Notes under the pieces: generated by a model
Seen by the model: the letters and a program-made list of their open reading frames with translations, nothing else
Databases searched by the model: none
What the model was told of the DNA's origin: nothing
Source: Pseudomonas paralcaligenes
GTDB lineage: Bacteria > Pseudomonadota > Gammaproteobacteria > Pseudomonadales > Pseudomonadaceae
DNA length: 64,000 nt
Assembly: GCF_019655855.1 (NCBI RefSeq)
Contig: NZ_BPFX01000004.1
Coordinates: forward strand, 124,001-188,000
Direction of reading: 5' to 3'
Made by a program: the position numbers and the translations under genes
Part shown: positions 16,645 to 24,686 of the stretch, piece by piece
Layout of the letters: the number at the start of each line of letters is the position of its first letter
Position numbering within the stretch: the stretch's first letter is position 1

Positions 16645-18375
16645 CTATAAGCCGCTGTGGAGCAGGGTTACCTCTTGGCGCTGACTGTGGATCAGCGAGT
16701 GACAGTTGGGGTGCAGTAGCACCCGATTGCTTAGGAGGTCGGACCCGCCGTCCACCCGTCTGATGACGTGGTGGTCGTGCCAGCCTGTTTCCTTGCTAAT
16801 CGGGTGATTACACAAGGCGCACTTGCCCTTTTGCCGTGTGAAGAGCCTGATAATCTGTCCGCGATATCGCAGCTTGTGCTGCATGCGTTGGACCCGGAGG
16901 GCTTCCCACTTGAACTCGTGCTCGGCGTCGTAGGGGTGATAAGCCCCCGGAAGCCTTTTGTGTCTGACGATCTTGGTCGCCGCCAACTCGTAGAGTTGTC
17001 GGAACTTCAGATCTCCCTTGCCACTTTTATAGGGGAGTGCGAACACCCCTCTTCGTCCACCTATGGAATGGAAGTATTTGTTCCTAAGCCAGTCGGCGGA
17101 TTTGAGTGGGTGCCTGCGTTTAGCCCACCTCCAGAGACGCCAGTGGATCAGATGATCCAGCCTGCTGAAGGTCTGCTTGGCTACGGCGGGGCTGTGGTAT
17201 TGCGCCCAACCTTTAAGGACCGGATTCAGCCTACCGATCAACACTTCCTGCGTGAGTGTGCCGCTTTCCTTGATGATCAGTCGGATGTTCTCGTAGAACG
17301 CTTTGACGTTCTTGGAGGCCGGCTTGATCAGCAGCTTGGTTTTTCGGTGTGGCGACGTGGGTGCGTATTTCCTGAAGGACCAACCGAGGAAGTTGAAGCC
17401 GTCTTCGATGTGTGTAACGCAGGTTTTATCCGGAGATAGCGCAACCCCGCGTGATGCCAGGAATTGTTCCACCCATGGCATGACTATGTCGATCAGCAGC
17501 TCCTTGGAGGCAGCTGTAACCACAAAATCATCTGCGTAACGCACCAAATTAACTTTGCATTTCTCGGCTTGTTTGACTCCCAGCTGTTGAACCATGTGGT
17601 TCTTCAACTGAGTTTCAAGGCCATTCAGGGTCGCGTTTGCCAGGCAGGGGGAGATGATCCCTCCTTGTGGCGTTCCGGCCTCTGTAGCTGTGAATTGTTT
17701 CCGGTCTACGACCCCGGCCCGTAGCCACTTGCGGAGCACCGTTTTGTCCATGGGGACGTTCTGGCACAGCCAATCGTGGTTGATGTTGTCGAAAAACCCC
17801 CTAATGTCTCCCTCCAAAATCCATTGAGGACTGTCCTGCCTAGAGAGCAGGGCGTGGAGTTCGGTCATCGCGTCGGCCGTGGAGCGGTCCGGACGGAATC
17901 CGTAGCTCTTTGGGTCGCTGGTGGTCTCGATTACGGGTTCTAGTGCTAGCAGGTAGAGAGCTTGCATCGCCCTATCGGTCATCGTAGGGATGCCGAGAGG
18001 ACGCTTCTCCTGCTTACCAGGTTTAGGGATCCATACCCTCTTCAAAGGGGATGGCCTGTAGCCTCTCTTCCTAGACAGACTTTCCACAGCACGTAGCTTC
18101 GCCTGGGGTGATCCCCATGTTGCTCCATCTACGCCCGGTGTCTTGCGACCCCGGTTCTCCGTGACCCGCCTTACGGCTAAACAACGGCCGTGTAGCGAGT
18201 AGGTCAGCAAGCGCTGCAGTCGTTTGACCTTGCGCCATTTGCCCTCTTTAGTTGCCTGCGCAATTTTCAGCTGCGTTTTCCTAACGCTGGAGTGGATCAC
18301 GACCCAGTCGAGACTGTGCCATTCCAAACCCTCGCTGGAGGACGCAGAGTCCGTCGATATCGACGCACTTTTCAT
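16645..18375 (-). CDS. ltrA: Group II intron-encoded reverse transcriptase/maturase with HNH endonuclease
   Basis: Intron-encoded protein of 576 residues that assists splicing and retrohoming. RT domain motifs: TPGVDGATW near residue 80, PLGIPTMTDRAMQ, SYGFRPDRSTADA, GDIRGFFDNINH, GTPQGGIISP and the catalytic RYADDF near residue 280. The maturase (X) domain is the segment around LIGRLNPVLKGWAQYHSP. The C-terminus has an HNH endonuclease: CALCN ... HDHHVIRR ... LLHPNCHSLIH. The start is placed at ATG 18375 because AGGAGG lies six bases before it. All motifs look intact, so the element may be active. The HNH domain argues against the class C introns that lack it. Confidence 0.93.
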   Translation of the reverse strand: MKSASISTDSASSSEGLEWHSLDWVVIHSSVRKTQLKIAQATKEGKWRKVKRLQRLLTYSLHGRCLAVRRVTENRGRKTPGVDGATWGSPQAKLRAVESLSRKRGYRPSPLKRVWIPKPGKQEKRPLGIPTMTDRAMQALYLLALEPVIETTSDPKSYGFRPDRSTADAMTELHALLSRQDSPQWILEGDIRGFFDNINHDWLCQNVPMDKTVLRKWLRAGVVDRKQFTATEAGTPQGGIISPCLANATLNGLETQLKNHMVQQLGVKQAEKCKVNLVRYADDFVVTAASKELLIDIVMPWVEQFLASRGVALSPDKTCVTHIEDGFNFLGWSFRKYAPTSPHRKTKLLIKPASKNVKAFYENIRLIIKESGTLTQEVLIGRLNPVLKGWAQYHSPAVAKQTFSRLDHLIHWRLWRWAKRRHPLKSADWLRNKYFHSIGGRRGVFALPYKSGKGDLKFRQLYELAATKIVRHKRLPGAYHPYDAEHEFKWEALRVQRMQHKLRYRGQIIRLFTRQKGKCALCNHPISKETGWHDHHVIRRVDGGSDLLSNRVLLHPNCHSLIHSQRQEVTLLHSGL

Positions 18376-19169
18376 ACAGTACCTCCTGAAGACCAAGGCC
18401 CGCGGGAGGGGATTACTAGCCCCAAGGGGCGTAGATCCCCCCGTGGGTAGGTTGTTATCGGAATCAGCGGTTTGGTTGCGCCTGTAGACCAGGTGTACGT
18501 CAGCCCTACTTTCGCAGGCCGGTGATGTTGCAACCGGTATACCCCCCGTTACAGGAGGTCGTTCGCTTCTTACACCCTCCTATTCCCCACACCCATCAGT
18601 CGCCCTCGCGAGTGACCTGCCTGTATCGCCATGGCGATTAGGCGGGTGGTCGGGATTGCCACGTTCCCCTCTGCGTATCGATTCCCCGTTTAGGTTGCGA
18701 CTTTCCTCCGGAAGCTGTGGTGGTACCGCAGTGCATCGTCCTACTGCACTGACCAGCTCCGTCGCCGTTTGGCCGGGGCCTAACTGCCGTTGGCCCGTTG
18801 ATACTGACGAAGGTTCAGACGTCGCTTCACATGTGTTAACCATGCGGGTTGGGTCGCTTGCCCGCTAAGCACCGTGCAGTTCGGCGCCTAGTTCTTATCC
18901 GTTGCCGGAGTGAGATCCCGTGAGGGCGGACTTTGTAGAGCGGGCTTCACACCCTAGGGTTAGCCCCCTGAGCATGCCGCTTTAGCGAACTGGCGGGTAC
19001 ACGCCAGGCTCGTTACCCCCCTTGAAGGCAGAGTTGAGCAATACGAAGAGGAGCTCACGCTCCGTGTCTGAGGGACTGAGGCCACGAACGTCATCACGAC
19101 GTTGGCGACGGCTAATGACAGAGCAGTGGATCACCGAAGTGATACCTAGCCTGAAATAGTCCGTAACAC

Positions 19170-19440
19170 TTTCTATTTAGAAAGCGTGCTTTGAAGGCTC
19201 GTTTGACCCCGTGAATCGGCCGTTTTCGGGCTGATAGGGACGAGAAAAGGCCCCGCTAGGGACTTTTTCATAGCCCCCGGAACGGGTTGTAGACGAGCTG
19301 GTCAAAGCCAGGCTCCAGTGCTTCGTTGCCTCTCAAGCCCCTTGAAATACAAGGGTTTGAGAGTTGGAGGAAGCTCTCCAACCAGACACGACACGATCAT
19401 ACGTGTCGCACAGGATGCGGTATCCTAGCACCTCTTCGCC
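19170..19440. other. Unexplained DNA between intron and M16 peptidase promoter
   Basis: About 270 bp with composition unlike the neighbours and no recognised gene. On the minus strand 19271-19173 could encode a 32-residue peptide (MKKSLAGPFLVPISPKTADS and 12 more residues) that stops four bases before the presumed intron start. A stem CTCTCAAGCCCCTT / CAAGGGTTTGAGAG lies at about 19331-19363, and another, CGACACG / CGTGTCG, at about 19387-19408. It may be a relic of another mobile element that served as the intron target. A TATCCT box near 19431 could belong to the M16 operon promoter. Confidence 0.4.
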
Positions 19441-19487
19441 CGCCGGCGGTACGACCGCCCGGGCTGTCCGACAGGTCCAGATTCCCT

Positions 19488-20852
19488 ATGACAAGACTCG
19501 CCCGCCGCTGCGCCGGCCTGCTCCTCGCCACTCTCATCGCCCCTCTTGCGGCCATCGCCGCGGAACCGCAACCGACCCACGAATTCCAGCTGGACAACGG
19601 CCTCAAGGTCATCGTCCGCGAGGACCACCGCGCGCCCGTGGTGGTCTCCCAGCTCTGGTACAAGGTCGGCTCCAGCTACGAGACGCCCGGCCAGACCGGC
19701 CTGTCCCACGCCCTCGAACACATGATGTTCAAGGGCAGCCGCAAGCTCGGCCCCGGCGAGGCCTCGCGCATCCTGCGCGACCTCGGCGCCGAGGAGAACG
19801 CCTTCACCAGCGACGACTACACCGCCTACTACCAGGTGCTGTCGCGCGACCGCCTGGCCGTGGCCTTCGAGCTGGAGGCGGACCGCCTGGCCAGCCTCAA
19901 GCTGCCGGCCGACGAGTTCGCCCGCGAGATCGAGGTGATCAAGGAGGAGCGCCGCCTGCGCACCGACGACAAGCCCACCTCTCTGGCCTACGAGCGCTTC
20001 AAGGCCATGGCCTACCCGGCCAGCGGCTACCACACCCCGACCATCGGCTGGATGGCCGACCTCGACCGCATGACGGTCGAGGAACTGCGCCACTGGTACC
20101 AGGCCTGGTACGCGCCGAACAACGCCACCCTGGTGGTGGTCGGCGACGTCACCAAGGACGAGGTGCGCGGCCTGGCCGAGAAGTACTTCGGCGCCATCCC
20201 GCGCCGCGACGTGCCGCCGGCGAAGATTCCCCGCGAACTGGCCGAGCCCGGCGAGCGGCGCATCACCCTCTATGTGAAGACCCAGCTGCCGAGCCTGCTG
20301 ATGGGCTTCAACGTGCCCGGCCTGGCGACCAGCGCCGACGCCCGCGAAATCCACGCCCTGCGCCTGATCGGCGCGCTGCTCGACGGCGGCTACAGCGCGC
20401 GCCTGCCGGCCCGCCTGGAGCGCGGCGAGGAACTGGTATCCGGCGCCTCGGCCAGCTACGACGCGTTCAAGCGCGGCGACAGCCTGTTCCTGCTCTCCGC
20501 CACGCCCAACGTGCAGAAGGGCAAGACCCTGGCGCAGGTCGAGGCGGGCCTGTGGGCCCAGCTCGACGCGCTCAAGCAGACCCCGCCCAGCGCCGAGGAA
20601 CTGGCCCGGGTACGCGCCCAGGTGATCGCCGGGCTGGTCTACGAGCGCGACTCGATCACCAGCCAGGCCAGCACCATCGGCTCGCTGGAGACCGTCGGCC
20701 TGTCCTGGCAACTGATGGACCAGGACCTGGCCGCCCTCGAGGCCGTCACCCCCGCCGACATCCAGAAGGCCGCGCGCACCTACTTCACCCCGTCGCGCCT
20801 GTCGGTCGCCCACATCCTGCCCGAGAACGCCGCAGAAGGAGCCCAGCCATGA
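19488..20852 (+). CDS. Periplasmic M16 zinc peptidase (catalytic partner)
   Basis: Insulinase-family (M16) metallopeptidase of 454 residues with an N-terminal signal peptide (about residues 1-25, ending AAIAAEP). The inverted zinc motif HxxEH is present as His74-Ala-Leu-Glu77-His78, and a downstream EIEVIKEERR supplies the third ligand Glu. The second half has a typical inactive M16 repeat domain. A longer frame from 19326 includes non-coding leader, so ATG 19488 (MTRLARRCAG) is used. It overlaps the next gene by four bases (ATGA); together they form the two-subunit M16 arrangement seen in Pseudomonas. The substrate is unknown, probably periplasmic peptides. Confidence 0.9.
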   Translation: MTRLARRCAGLLLATLIAPLAAIAAEPQPTHEFQLDNGLKVIVREDHRAPVVVSQLWYKVGSSYETPGQTGLSHALEHMMFKGSRKLGPGEASRILRDLGAEENAFTSDDYTAYYQVLSRDRLAVAFELEADRLASLKLPADEFAREIEVIKEERRLRTDDKPTSLAYERFKAMAYPASGYHTPTIGWMADLDRMTVEELRHWYQAWYAPNNATLVVVGDVTKDEVRGLAEKYFGAIPRRDVPPAKIPRELAEPGERRITLYVKTQLPSLLMGFNVPGLATSADAREIHALRLIGALLDGGYSARLPARLERGEELVSGASASYDAFKRGDSLFLLSATPNVQKGKTLAQVEAGLWAQLDALKQTPPSAEELARVRAQVIAGLVYERDSITSQASTIGSLETVGLSWQLMDQDLAALEAVTPADIQKAARTYFTPSRLSVAHILPENAAEGAQP

Positions 20853-22333
20853 GCGAGCGCAACGGCATCCGCTACGGCCTGCTCGGCCTCGTCCTGATCC
20901 TGCTGGCCGGCCTGCTGGTGTACATCGCCAGCCGCCCGGCCCAGGCGCCCACCCTGGCCGCCGCGCCCGACACGCCGGCACCGCTGGAATCGCTGGCCCT
21001 GCTCGAAGGCAAGGCGCCGAGCAAGCGCACCCTGGACATCCAGCGCTGGCAGACCGCCGAAGGCGCCCGTGTGCTGTTCGTCGAGGCGCGCCAGCTGCCG
21101 ATGTTCGACCTGCGCCTGACCTTCGCCGCCGGCAGCAGCCAGGACGACGGCGTGCCCGGCCTGGCCACCCTGACCAACGCCATGCTCAACGAGGGCGTGC
21201 CCGGCAAGGACGTCACCGCCATCGCCGAGGGCTTCGAGAGCCTGGGCGCCGAGTTCGGCAACGGCGCCTACCGCGACATGGCCATCGCCAGCCTACGCAG
21301 CCTCAGCGCCGCCGGGCAGCGCGAGCCGGCCCTGGCCCTGTTCGAGCAGGTGATCGGCCAGCCGACCTTCCCGGCCGATGCCCTGGCGCGGATCAAGAAC
21401 CAGCTGCTGGCCGGCTTCGAGTACCAGAAGCAGAACCCCGGCAAGCTGGCCGGCCTGCAACTGTTCGAGCGGCTCTACGGCAACCACCCGTACGCCCACC
21501 CGAGCGAGGGCAGCGAGCAATCCATCCCAGCCATTTCGGTGGCGCAGCTGCAGGCCTTCCACCGCAAGGCCTACGCCGCCGGCAACGTGGTGATCGCCCT
21601 GGTCGGCGACCTCTCCCGCGCCGAAGCCGAGGCCATCGCCGCGCAGGTCTCCGCCGCCCTGCCCCAGGGCCCGGCGCTGCCGCGCATTGCCCAGCCCGAG
21701 GAGCCCAAGGCCGGCCCCAGCCACATCGAGTTCCCGTCCAACCAGACCCACCTGATGCTGGCCCAGCTCGGCGTCGACCGCCGCGACCCGGACCACGCCG
21801 CGCTGACCCTGGGCAACCAGATCCTCGGCGGCGGCGGCTTCGGCACCCGGCTGATGGAAGAAGTGCGCGAGAAGCGCGGCCTGACCTACGGCATCTACTC
21901 CGGCTTCAGCGCCATGCAGGCCCGCGGCCCGTTCATGATCAACCTGCAGACCCGCGCCGACCAGAGCGAAGGCACCCTCAAGCTGGTGCAGGACATCCTC
22001 GCCGACTACCTGGCCAACGGCCCGACCCAGAAAGAGCTGGACGACGCCAAGCGCGAGATGGTCGGCAGCTTCCCGCTGACCACCGCGAGCAACGCCGACA
22101 TCGTCGGCCAGCTCGGCGCCATGGGCTTCTACGACCTGCCGCTGACCTACCTGGACGACTTCATGAGCGAAGTGCAGGGGCTGACCGTGGAACAGGTGAA
22201 AGCCGCCATGGCCAGGCACCTGGCCGTGGACAAGCTGGTCATCGTCAGCGCCGGCCCGACGGTCGAGCAGAAGCCGCTGCCACCGCCCACCGACAAGCCC
22301 GCCGAGCGGCCGGCCGGCCCGCCGGAGCACTGA
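20849..22333 (+). CDS. M16 peptidase-like protein lacking the zinc motif (partner subunit)
   Basis: M16-family protein of 494 residues encoded immediately after its catalytic partner. It begins with a membrane anchor (YGLLGLVLILLAGLLVYIAS). At the position of HxxEH the sequence reads GLATLTNAMLNEGV, so the zinc-binding residues are absent and the subunit should be non-catalytic. The C-terminal M16 half keeps GGGGFGTRLMEEVREKRGLTY, the R/Y substrate-binding motif of the family. This matches the alpha/beta logic of mitochondrial processing peptidase-like pairs, where the inactive subunit binds substrate. The stop overlaps the rsmD start (TGATG). Confidence 0.9.
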   Translation: MSERNGIRYGLLGLVLILLAGLLVYIASRPAQAPTLAAAPDTPAPLESLALLEGKAPSKRTLDIQRWQTAEGARVLFVEARQLPMFDLRLTFAAGSSQDDGVPGLATLTNAMLNEGVPGKDVTAIAEGFESLGAEFGNGAYRDMAIASLRSLSAAGQREPALALFEQVIGQPTFPADALARIKNQLLAGFEYQKQNPGKLAGLQLFERLYGNHPYAHPSEGSEQSIPAISVAQLQAFHRKAYAAGNVVIALVGDLSRAEAEAIAAQVSAALPQGPALPRIAQPEEPKAGPSHIEFPSNQTHLMLAQLGVDRRDPDHAALTLGNQILGGGGFGTRLMEEVREKRGLTYGIYSGFSAMQARGPFMINLQTRADQSEGTLKLVQDILADYLANGPTQKELDDAKREMVGSFPLTTASNADIVGQLGAMGFYDLPLTYLDDFMSEVQGLTVEQVKAAMARHLAVDKLVIVSAGPTVEQKPLPPPTDKPAERPAGPPEH

Positions 22334-22929
22334 TGCGCAAGCCCTCCGGCAAACCCACCCACGGCGGTGGCGGCCAGCTGCGCATCATCGCCGGCCAGTG
22401 GCGCTCGCGGCGCTTCGCCTTCCCCGACGGACCGGGCCTGCGGCCGACCCCGGACCGGGTGCGCGAGACGCTGTTCAACTGGCTGGCGCCGCACATCGAA
22501 GGCGCCCGCGTGCTCGACTGCTTCGCCGGCAGCGGAGCGATGCTGCTGGAGTCCCTGTCCCGCGGCGCCGCCAGCGCCCTCGGCCTGGACCTCAACCCGC
22601 AGTCGGTGGCGGCCCTGCGCGGCCACCTGACGACCCTGGACTGCACAACCGGGCAGGTGCAGCAGGTCGATGCCCTGCGCCATCTGGAGAGCCAGCCGGC
22701 AACGCCGTTCGACCTGGTGTTCCTCGACCCGCCCTTCCACCAGAACCTGCTGGCCCCGGCCTGCGCCCTGCTCGAAGAGCGCGGCTGGCTGGCGTCGCGC
22801 GCCTGGGTCTACTGCGAGAGCGAGACCGCCCCGTCCGCCCTCGGCCTGCCCGGCAACTGGCGCCTGCACCGCGAGAAGAAGGCTGGCCAGGTGTACTACT
22901 CGCTGTGGGAACGCACGCAGGGCGGGTGA
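22333..22929 (+). CDS. rsmD: 16S rRNA (guanine(966)-N2)-methyltransferase
   Basis: Methylates G966 of 16S rRNA. It has 198 residues. Motifs: LRIIAGQWRSRRF at the N-terminus, RPTPDRVRETLFNWL, SAM-binding VLDCFAGSGAML and catalytic FLDPPF. Its start shares a base with the stop of the upstream M16 gene. The last codons (CAG GGC GGG TGA) lie inside a Pseudomonas palindromic repeat that begins at 22919, so the C-terminal residues and the stop are supplied by the repeat. Confidence 0.95.
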   Translation: MRKPSGKPTHGGGGQLRIIAGQWRSRRFAFPDGPGLRPTPDRVRETLFNWLAPHIEGARVLDCFAGSGAMLLESLSRGAASALGLDLNPQSVAALRGHLTTLDCTTGQVQQVDALRHLESQPATPFDLVFLDPPFHQNLLAPACALLEERGWLASRAWVYCESETAPSALGLPGNWRLHREKKAGQVYYSLWERTQGG

Positions 22930-22978
22930 AACCCGCGTGTGTGCGGCCCCCCCTTTTCGCGGGTTCCACCCGCCCTAC
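22919..22978. repeat. AGGGCGGGTGAAACCCGCG-type palindromic repeat
   Basis: Left arm AGGGCGGGTGAAACCCGCG and right arm CGCGGGTTCCACCCGCCCTA separated by about 20 bp. The left arm contains the rsmD stop codon. The same unit is at 42081-42134 and, partly, at 60832 and 61388. Confidence 0.85.
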
Positions 22979-22988
22979 CGAGACGATT

Positions 22989-23052
22989 GTGGGAGCGGCC
23001 TTGGCCGCGAAGCTTTTTACCCGGCAGATTTCGCGGCCAAGGCCGCTCCCAC
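22989..23052. repeat. GGAGCGG-type palindromic repeat
   Basis: GTGGGAGCGGCCTTGGCCGC paired with its reverse complement across a loop of about 18 bp. It is nearly identical to the copy at 34555-34614. It lies directly after another repeat, filling the gap between rsmD and the YheT-like gene. Confidence 0.88.
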
Positions 23053-23158
23053 AACAGCGTGTGGACACGCCCCACGGCTGCCATTCAGCCGGCCGATGGT
23101 GCTTCCGCTTTGCGCCGTCGCGCTCTAGCCTGATGCTTTGCACTCGAACCACCCGCCT

Positions 23159-24145
23159 ATGAACGACACCTTCCAACCCGCCTGGTGGCTGCCGAGCCCG
23201 CACCTGCAGACCCTCTGGGGCTCGCTGTGCCGCACGCCGCCGCGTCTCGACCGGCAGCGCGAACGGCTGTGGCTGGAGGATGGCGACTTCCTCGACCTCG
23301 ACTGGCACGGCCCGCACGAGGCCACGGCGCCACTGGTGCTGGTGCTGCACGGGCTGACCGGCTCCTCCAGCTCGCACTACGTGCTCGGCCTGCAGCAGCA
23401 ATTGGCGGCCCAGGGCTGGGCCAGCGTGGCGCTGAACTGGCGCGGCTGCTCCGGCGAACCCAACCTGCTGCCGCGCGGCTACCACTCCGGGGTCAGCGAG
23501 GACGTACTCAGCGTGGTCCGCCATCTGCAGGCCCGGCGACCGCTGGCGCCGCTGCACGCGGTGGGCTACTCGCTGGGCGGCAACGTGCTGCTCAAGTACC
23601 TGGGCGAGACCGGCGCGGACTCCGGCTTGCAGGCGGCGGTGGCGGTGTCCGTGCCGTTCCGCCTGGACCACTGCGCCGAGCGCATCGACCGCGGCTTCTC
23701 CAAGGTCTACCAGGCGCATTTCATGCGCGCCCTGGTGGCCTACGTGCGCGACAAGCAGCAGCGCTTCACCGACGAAGGCCACCACGAGCGGCTGGCGGCG
23801 CTGCGCGAGCTGGGCACGCTGGACGGCATGCGCACCTTCTGGGACTTCGACGGCCGCTTCACCGCGCCGCTGCACGGCTACGCAGACGCCGCCGACTACT
23901 ACCGGCGCGCCTCCAGCGGCTACTACCTGGGGGACATCCGCACCCGCACCCTGCTGATCCAGGCCGGCGACGACCCCTTCGTCTTCCCCCACAGCGTGCC
24001 GCGCGCCCACGAACTGTCCCGCAGCACCCGCCTGGAACTGCACGCCCACGGCGGCCACGTCGGTTTCATCGGCGGCTCACCGCGCCGACCGGTGTTCTAT
24101 CTGGAAAAGCGCATCCCCGCCTGGCTGGCGGGCGCGAAGGTCTAG
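23159..24145 (+). CDS. YheT-like alpha/beta hydrolase
   Basis: Hydrolase of 328 residues of the YheT/ABHD1-3 family (predicted esterases). The N-terminal FQPAWWLPSPHLQTLWGSL is the hallmark of this family. The oxyanion segment is VLHGLTGSSSSHYV, the nucleophile elbow GYSLGGNVLLKYLGE, the acid is in AGDDPFVFP and the His in HGGHVGFIGG. A TTG at 23138 is possible, but ATG 23159 (MNDDTFQ-type start, here MNDTFQPAW) fits. The gene ends in a four-base overlap with the convergent XRE-like gene. The natural substrate is unknown. Confidence 0.88.
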   Translation: MNDTFQPAWWLPSPHLQTLWGSLCRTPPRLDRQRERLWLEDGDFLDLDWHGPHEATAPLVLVLHGLTGSSSSHYVLGLQQQLAAQGWASVALNWRGCSGEPNLLPRGYHSGVSEDVLSVVRHLQARRPLAPLHAVGYSLGGNVLLKYLGETGADSGLQAAVAVSVPFRLDHCAERIDRGFSKVYQAHFMRALVAYVRDKQQRFTDEGHHERLAALRELGTLDGMRTFWDFDGRFTAPLHGYADAADYYRRASSGYYLGDIRTRTLLIQAGDDPFVFPHSVPRAHELSRSTRLELHAHGGHVGFIGGSPRRPVFYLEKRIPAWLAGAKV

Positions 24146-24552
24146 TCGCCCTTGGGCGTCTCGTTGCGCACGGCCTGAGCGAAGGCCATGATCACTTCGC
24201 GGACGATCTTGCGCTGCGCCGGTGGCAGCGACAGGTAGGCTTCGAAGGTGGCGCGCTCCTGATACAGACCGGCGTCTTCCCAGCGCGCCCGCTGTTCGCG
24301 GATGTGGCGGACCGCCTTGTCGCCGTAGCGCAGGGCCTGCGGCTCGATCCGCAGCCATTCGGCCAGCACCAGCAGCTTTTCCTGCGAGGGGATGGATTGT
24401 CCGCGCAGCCAGCGCGACACCGCCTGGAAGGTGACCGAACGGCCCCAGTAGCGGGAGTTGAACTCGCGTTCCAGCACGGCGGGGCGCGCGGGATAGCCCG
24501 CAGCGGTCATGGCATTGCGCAGGCGTTCGGCGAATTCGGCTTTCTCGTTCAT
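24142..24552 (-). CDS. XRE-like helix-turn-helix regulator
   Basis: DNA-binding protein of 136 residues. The N-terminal half has a helix-turn-helix: residues 37-66 (GRSVTFQAVSRWLRGQSIPS then QEKLLVLAEWL) with VSRWLRG as the recognition-helix part, similar to XRE/Cro-type and phage-like regulators. The C-terminal half (ARWEDAGLYQERATFEAYLS and beyond) is helical and may dimerise. It is divergent from a 56-residue charged protein across a 134-bp AT-rich region, the usual arrangement for an autoregulated pair. No ligand-binding domain is visible. Confidence 0.78.
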   Translation of the reverse strand: MNEKAEFAERLRNAMTAAGYPARPAVLEREFNSRYWGRSVTFQAVSRWLRGQSIPSQEKLLVLAEWLRIEPQALRYGDKAVRHIREQRARWEDAGLYQERATFEAYLSLPPAQRKIVREVIMAFAQAVRNETPKGD

Positions 24553-24686
24553 GGAAGCAAAACTAAATTCGCTTTCACGACGAACTTAACTTTCAATTTA
24601 ATCTTCTATTAAATAGTTGGTTCAGTTTTACTGAAGGCTTTCGCCGAACCAAGTTCCGGGCTCGGCGGCACAGGAGGAAGACGCAC
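24553..24686. promoter_or_regulatory. AT-rich divergent promoter/operator region with inverted repeats
   Basis: The only strongly AT-rich stretch of this part of the window. It contains TTCAG-TTTTA-CTGAA (24621-24635) and TTGGTTC ... GAACCAA (24617-24623 with 24646-24652), plus several A/T tracts such as TTCAATTTAAT. A possible promoter for the plus-strand gene is TTAACT (24586) with TATTAA or TTAAAT near 24607-24614. Probably the operator of the XRE-like protein. Confidence 0.5.

Larger units (their letters stand above)
16507..19169 (-). mobile_element. Group II intron with LtrA-type protein, in the ftsY leader
   Basis: The 3' end is well defined: domain V is a canonical 34-nt hairpin at 16548-16581, followed by a domain VI-like hairpin and a terminal CTACCCGAC at 16515-16507 (minus strand). 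The 5' end is less certain. GTGTTACGG at 19169 is preferred because hairpins typical of domain I (for example CTGGCG/CGCCAG and GGGC/GCCC at 18940-19010) continue across the alternative GTGTG at 18952. This gives a length near 2.66 kb, with the encoded protein in domain IV. The orientation matches ftsY, so splicing could restore the leader. The GC content and codon use are lower than in the flanking genes, consistent with recent acquisition. Confidence 0.85.

Noticed and set aside
18948..18952. GTGTG at 18952 as intron 5' end
   Set aside because: It lies inside a hairpin that belongs to domain I; a start there would cut stems that continue upstream to about 19169.
19364..20848. 495-codon N-terminal extension of the second M16 protein
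   Set aside because: It is the +1 shadow of the first M16 gene. The true start at 20849 has the membrane anchor and an ATGA overlap.
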